The notes under the pieces: model-generated | What the model was told of the DNA's origin: nothing | Seen by the model: the letters and a program-made list of their open reading frames with translations, nothing else | Database searches by the model: none | Made by a program: the position numbers and the translations under genes | Assembly: GCA_046262935.1 (NCBI GenBank) | Contig: JBHELT010000109.1 | Coordinates: forward strand, 1-24,731 | Direction: 5' to 3' | Source of the DNA: JBHELT01 sp046262935 | GTDB taxonomy: Bacteria > Actinomycetota > CADDZG01 > JAHWKV01 | DNA length: 24,731 nt | Shown here: in pieces, positions 21,756 through 24,731 of the stretch | Numbering within the stretch: the stretch's first letter is position 1 | Layout: each line of letters starts with the position of its first letter

Positions 21756-21758
21756 CCA
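21718..21758. other. Inferred attachment site in the tRNA-Glu 3' half
   Basis: The convergent serine recombinase frame continues into the tRNA from its CCA end and stops at the anticodon loop, so the tRNA 3' half is the left boundary of the element. The last 13 codons of the recombinase (VPPTGFEPVLPP end) are tRNA sequence read backwards. A second copy of this segment should mark the other element end, which is beyond the window. Confidence 0.55.
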
Positions 21759-23268
21759 TTGCTGCCTTATTCAAACCGCCACGTGAAAAAAGAACCTCGA
21801 ACACTTCGGTGAACTCTTTCCGAGCGACCTTGCCGTCCCGGACATAGACGGCTTTCACAACGGCCTCATTGAAGCGACGACGGACTTTTGGCCTGGCTTT
21901 GAGGTAAGCGGCGTGGCAATTGCCAGCGAGCCTAATAGCGAGCTTTAGGACTTCTTCCCATCCGACCAGGTCGGTCTCGGCGGCCTCCAATTCGGTTCTC
22001 GCCTTGTTCTCGGATTCGGTTATTCGATCCTGGTCTTTCTTTAGAAGGTCAAGCGGGATGGCGTTCGAATAATAGGCCTTGAGCAACTTATCTCGTTCTT
22101 CAGCGAGCTTGGCGAGCCTGTTGGTCAGAATCACGCGCATCTCCGCCGCGCTCGATTGCCGATCCACGATCTCGGCCTCTAGTTGCTTGGTGAGCCGATC
22201 TATCGCCCCGGGTGGAAGTTGGATCCTCTTGTAGAGGTCCTCGACGGCTCGTTCAGCATCGCAAGCCATGACATACGGCTGCTGGCAACCGGTCTTGTGC
22301 TTCAAAGCGTTCTTTTGTCCAAGGCAGTAGAAATACAGATACTTGCCCTTCGCTAAAGTGAGCGAGAGCCGCCTTCCGCATTCCTCGCAGTAGAGGATTC
22401 CCTTCAAGTAGTGATCGTGGCGCCTTTGCCGCACTCCCGCCTTGTTGTGTGCATGAAGAACTTCTTGAACCTGTTCGAACAGATTGCGTGTGATGAGTTG
22501 TTTATGTTGTCCGGGGTACTCGATCCCGTCCCATTCGATGATGCCGGTGTAGAAAGGGTTTTGAAGCATCCGCGCCAATGCCGAGATCGGCGGCGCTGCG
22601 CCGGGCCTTCTAGCTGCAGGAGAAGTGAGTCCTCTTGCCGCCAAGGTTGCCTGCAGCTCGGCTAGTGAGTAGTCACCGGTCGCATACAGATTGAAGGCTT
22701 CTTTCACGAGGATGGCCCGATCCGGATCGAGCACAATCCGCTTGGTGTCTTTGCCGTTTACGCGTTTCAGCTCGTTCAAGTAACCGATCGGCGCTTTCGC
22801 CGGCCATTGACCCTGCTTGGCCTTCTGGCTCATGCCCTTTCTTACCTCGGATGCGAGGTTGGCGCTATAGAACTCGGCCATCAACGCATGGATGCCTTCA
22901 ACGAGTTTGCCCGATGCTGTCTCCTCGATGTTCTCGGTGACCGAGCACAGTTGAACGCCGTACTTTCGAAGGGCGGCCCGTATCGCGATGTGGTCTTCGA
23001 TGTTTCGCGCCAGCCGGTCGATCTTATGGACGATCAACGCCCCGATGTCTCCTTCGGCAACCCTTGTGAGCATCGCTTTCAAGTTCGGACGGTCGGCCGA
23101 CTTGGCAGACTCACCGGCATCGATGAATTCATCCGCGAAGTTCCATCCCTTGTCCGCTATGAACTTGGCGCACGCCTCGCGCTGTGCAGGGATGGAATAG
23201 CCCTCGCCAGACTCGCCCTTCTCGGCCTGCTCTTTGGTCGAGACTCGAAGATAGATGAGTGCGTTCAC
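21718..23268 (-). CDS. Large serine recombinase (integrase)
   Basis: A 516-residue site-specific recombinase that would integrate and excise the element. The N-terminal resolvase domain has R8 and the nucleophile S10 in YLRVSTKEQ, SIPAQREACAKF, DRPNLKAML, and IVHKIDRLARN. A Recombinase domain follows (about 160-260, GYLNELKR to NPFYTGIIEW). A zinc ribbon begins near residue 293 (CEECGRRL) with later Cys, and a coiled coil spans about 365-460. Start is GTG 23268, preceded by AAAGGAAG, and overlapping the stop of a 58-residue gene (GTGA). The C-terminus reads into tRNA-Glu. The length and zinc ribbon place it with phage-type large serine integrases. Nothing suggests inactivation. Confidence 0.93.
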   Translation of the reverse strand: MNALIYLRVSTKEQAEKGESGEGYSIPAQREACAKFIADKGWNFADEFIDAGESAKSADRPNLKAMLTRVAEGDIGALIVHKIDRLARNIEDHIAIRAALRKYGVQLCSVTENIEETASGKLVEGIHALMAEFYSANLASEVRKGMSQKAKQGQWPAKAPIGYLNELKRVNGKDTKRIVLDPDRAILVKEAFNLYATGDYSLAELQATLAARGLTSPAARRPGAAPPISALARMLQNPFYTGIIEWDGIEYPGQHKQLITRNLFEQVQEVLHAHNKAGVRQRRHDHYLKGILYCEECGRRLSLTLAKGKYLYFYCLGQKNALKHKTGCQQPYVMACDAERAVEDLYKRIQLPPGAIDRLTKQLEAEIVDRQSSAAEMRVILTNRLAKLAEERDKLLKAYYSNAIPLDLLKKDQDRITESENKARTELEAAETDLVGWEEVLKLAIRLAGNCHAAYLKARPKVRRRFNEAVVKAVYVRDGKVARKEFTEVFEVLFSRGGLNKAAMVPPTGFEPVLPP

Positions 23269-23441
23269 GCCACTTCCTTTCGTTCTTCTTGTTGCTTCTT
23301 GTCCTCTCGCAATATCTGAAGAGCGAGCTCGACAAACGCCCTCGCTAGCGGGCGCAAGGATTCGCCGTCGGTCTCCTCTTGGATGCCGAGCCTATTCCGC
23401 GGCCCCGACACTCCCGCAGGCCCATACTCCCTCTGGCTCAC
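23265..23441 (-). CDS. 58-residue coupled protein of the integrative element
   Basis: This small gene is bounded by two 4-nt GTGA overlaps: its GTG at 23441 overlaps the stop of the Replic_Relax gene, and its TGA overlaps the recombinase GTG. A strong ribosome site GAGGAGG sits 7 nt upstream of the GTG. The frame is open further upstream to 23558, but that would lie inside the preceding gene. The product is hydrophilic, with a C-terminal amphipathic helix (LRPLARAFVELALQILREDKK). I do not recognise the family. Position suggests a recombination accessory factor (directionality factor or small DNA-binding protein), which is inference only. Confidence 0.75.
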   Translation of the reverse strand: MSQREYGPAGVSGPRNRLGIQEETDGESLRPLARAFVELALQILREDKKQQEERKEVA

Positions 23442-24478
23442 GCGCCGTCCTCCTCGAACAGGGCTGCGGGTGCCACTCCGGAGGGAAACGTCGGTGGCTG
23501 AGGGGGTTTCCGAGTCTTGGATCTCGAACCTGAGTCGGCCCACTTCTTGCCGAGACAATTATCTAAGTCAAATGGCCCGGACTTTCTTGACGGGAGTTGA
23601 AGCAGCGAGATCCTTTCGGCCAGAAGCGCCGGTGCAAGTGGCCGGTTGTGGGGAGCCGGAGAGAACTGACGCCACACCTTGCCGAGCACGCCCTCGGTCA
23701 TCAGCCGTTCCTCCGAGGTGATGAAGAAGGGAACGTCAACTGCAGTCGCCTCCGTGATGCCCCACACCTCGTCGACGGTCGAGCGCGCGGCCTTCTCGAA
23801 GGCTGCCTCGCGTTTCTCTGTCGGGACCAAGACAACAAGGTTCGGGAACTGCTTCGGGTCTTCCTCGGCGGTCCACTTGATCGCCATGAGCACGTATCCC
23901 TTGAGCTTTTTGATCAACTGGCCCTGCCACTCTGTCGCTCGGTCGTATTCGAAGTAGAAGTCGCAGGCGCCGCCCTCATGCTGGTAGCGGCCAAATCCGT
24001 CGTGGCGTATCCAGCTGCTTTGGGTCCTGACGTACTTCTCAGGGACCCACTTCTCGAGCCCATGCGCTGGATGCTTCTTGGAGGCCTGCACGAGCGATAC
24101 GAAGAACCGGTTAACACCGAGAAGATGATCGAGCTGTTTGTCGGCGGCGAAGAAGGTTTCTCTTGGCATCCGCTCCAGCTTCGATCGAGGCAGACGCTTG
24201 AGGACAGCCACGACATGGATGCCCGACTCGGTGAGGGTCCAATGCGGTTGCGCCCTTCCGACGCCGATCGACTGGGTGGGGATATCTCTCTCGATCAACT
24301 TGAGGTCCGCAAGTTCACGCAACACGTCCTGGCACCTGCGAGCCGATGTGAAGAACAGCACCTGCAATTGATAGGTGAGCAGCAGCTCGTAGTCATACAG
24401 AGCCCTGAGGATGGCTCGCTCCCTGTCCCCGAGTCTGCGGGCGGTAGTGACCGCCTCCTGCTCTTGACGTGCAGTCAT
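23438..24478 (-). CDS. Replication-relaxation (Replic_Relax) family protein
   Basis: A 346-residue protein from ATG 24478. The N-terminus is a winged helix (about 15-95; ERAILRALYDYELLLTYQLQVLFF, RELADLKLIERD, HWTLTESGIHVVAV). A nuclease-like alpha/beta region follows (HEGGACDFYFEYDRATEW, PNLVVLVPTEKREAAFEKA). This layout matches the Replic_Relax family, found mostly on actinobacterial plasmids and integrative elements and proposed to take part in plasmid replication or relaxation. It is first in the operon with the 58-residue protein and the serine recombinase. The C-terminal ~60 residues are Pro/Lys-rich and probably disordered. Catalytic activity has not been shown from what I can see. Confidence 0.8.
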   Translation of the reverse strand: MTARQEQEAVTTARRLGDRERAILRALYDYELLLTYQLQVLFFTSARRCQDVLRELADLKLIERDIPTQSIGVGRAQPHWTLTESGIHVVAVLKRLPRSKLERMPRETFFAADKQLDHLLGVNRFFVSLVQASKKHPAHGLEKWVPEKYVRTQSSWIRHDGFGRYQHEGGACDFYFEYDRATEWQGQLIKKLKGYVLMAIKWTAEEDPKQFPNLVVLVPTEKREAAFEKAARSTVDEVWGITEATAVDVPFFITSEERLMTEGVLGKVWRQFSPAPHNRPLAPALLAERISLLQLPSRKSGPFDLDNCLGKKWADSGSRSKTRKPPQPPTFPSGVAPAALFEEDGA

Positions 24479-24626
24479 GAGCCGCCGCCCTGCAAGGTGA
24501 GGGTGGAGTTGGTCGCGCCGCGCGCAAATAGATATTTAGTGAAAATCTGAAATACAAATTCAAAAAATAAAGGATAAAAATGGGCGCGGCCCTCCCCCCT
24601 CCTTCGCCATCGGGAGGCTTTGGCTT

Positions 24627-24663
24627 GGTGCCGTTGACCTGCTGGTTTGCAGATCACGGCACC
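24627..24663. repeat. Inverted repeat (hairpin) in the element's upstream region
   Basis: GGTGCCGT and ACGGCACC form an 8-bp perfect outer stem; inside, CTGC and GCAG form a second short stem around a TGGTTT loop. It could be a terminator of a gene entering from outside, an operator or a DNA-processing site. Confidence 0.6.
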
Positions 24664-24700
24664 TCGCCCACCGCTACGAAAGCGCTATAGCTGACGGAAT

Positions 24701-24716
24701 CGATCCTTATGGATCG
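24701..24716. repeat. Short perfect inverted repeat
   Basis: CGATCC, a 4-nt loop TTAT, then GGATCG. A 6-bp perfect stem near the window edge; function unknown. Confidence 0.5.
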
Positions 24717-24731
24717 TGCCGCCGCCTCATC

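Larger units (their letters stand above)
21718..24731 (-). mobile_element. Left part of an integrative element inserted at tRNA-Glu
   Basis: Evidence for an element: a large serine recombinase whose 3' end lies in a tRNA, an operon-linked Replic_Relax gene typical of actinobacterial mobile DNA, and an AT-rich upstream region unlike the flanking chromosome. The element extends past the window, so its size, cargo and right junction are unknown. Confidence 0.75.
24479..24731. promoter_or_regulatory. Gene-free region upstream of the element operon, with AT-rich tract
   Basis: No convincing gene in about 253 nt. Bases 24529-24588 are markedly AT-rich compared with the rest of the window and, on the minus strand, precede the Replic_Relax gene by about 50-110 nt. 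TTGAAT followed 18-19 nt later by CTAAAT/TAAATA on that strand may be its promoter. The AT-rich tract could also be a replication or protein-binding site. Confidence 0.45.

Noticed and set aside
23597..24550. A 317-codon open frame on the plus strand opposite the Replic_Relax gene
   Set aside because: The minus-strand frame has a recognisable winged helix and operon context; the plus frame is its antisense shadow.

Overview
The window looks like chromosomal DNA of a moderately GC-rich actinobacterium. An acidimicrobial-type lineage is plausible, but that is inference. The indicators are a GlnR-type regulator directly upstream of a GlnA2-like glutamine synthetase, an RsiG-type anti-sigma protein, a CvnD/MglA-like small-GTPase homologue, a Replic_Relax protein, and many genes with no Shine-Dalgarno but with a TANNNT hexamer 6-9 nt before the start codon (leaderless pattern). 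Most of the window is vertical-looking core sequence. The right end (from about 21.7 kb) is an integrated mobile element.

Region A (1-6.5 kb) is a signalling cluster. It holds the 3' end of an unrecognised gene, then a HEAT-repeat protein translationally coupled to an HD-GYP protein (c-di-GMP phosphodiesterase type). A convergent RsiG-like protein carries two perfect copies of the c-di-GMP-binding signature E(X)3S(X)2R(X)3Q(X)3D. Next comes a DUF4388/PATAN protein with an embedded tandem 24-residue MshEN-like motif, also a known c-di-GMP-binding signature, overlapping by 1 nt a small-GTPase homologue that has lost its P-loop lysine. Three unrelated c-di-GMP modules in about 3.6 kb is the most notable feature of the window.

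Region B (6.5-14 kb) is metabolism and metal homeostasis. A DtxR/MntR-family repressor lies convergent to a leftward series: mrp (Fe-S carrier), a cobalamin adenosyltransferase, a small zinc-ribbon protein and two acyl-CoA dehydrogenases. An IscU/NifU-like scaffold gene is divergent from mrp, so two Fe-S genes share one short promoter region. A second leftward set encodes a MoaD-like sulfur carrier, a diacylglycerol-kinase-family lipid kinase and a CdsA-like membrane protein lacking the CdsA signature.

Region C (14-21.7 kb) holds glnR-glnA, a single-domain response regulator, tRNA-Lys(TTT) followed by a tandem duplication of its 3' half, a PLDc_N-type membrane protein overlapping a second single-domain response regulator, an M16C presequence-type protease ending in a strong hairpin, a HisN/IMPase-family phosphatase, and tRNA-Glu(TTC).

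Region D (21.7-24.7 kb) is the mobile element. A leftward three-gene operon (Replic_Relax protein, 58-aa protein, large serine recombinase) is joined by 4-nt GTGA overlaps. The recombinase reads into the 3' half of tRNA-Glu, which marks the likely attachment site. Upstream of the operon is a gene-free, partly very AT-rich stretch with two inverted repeats. The far end of the element lies outside the window.
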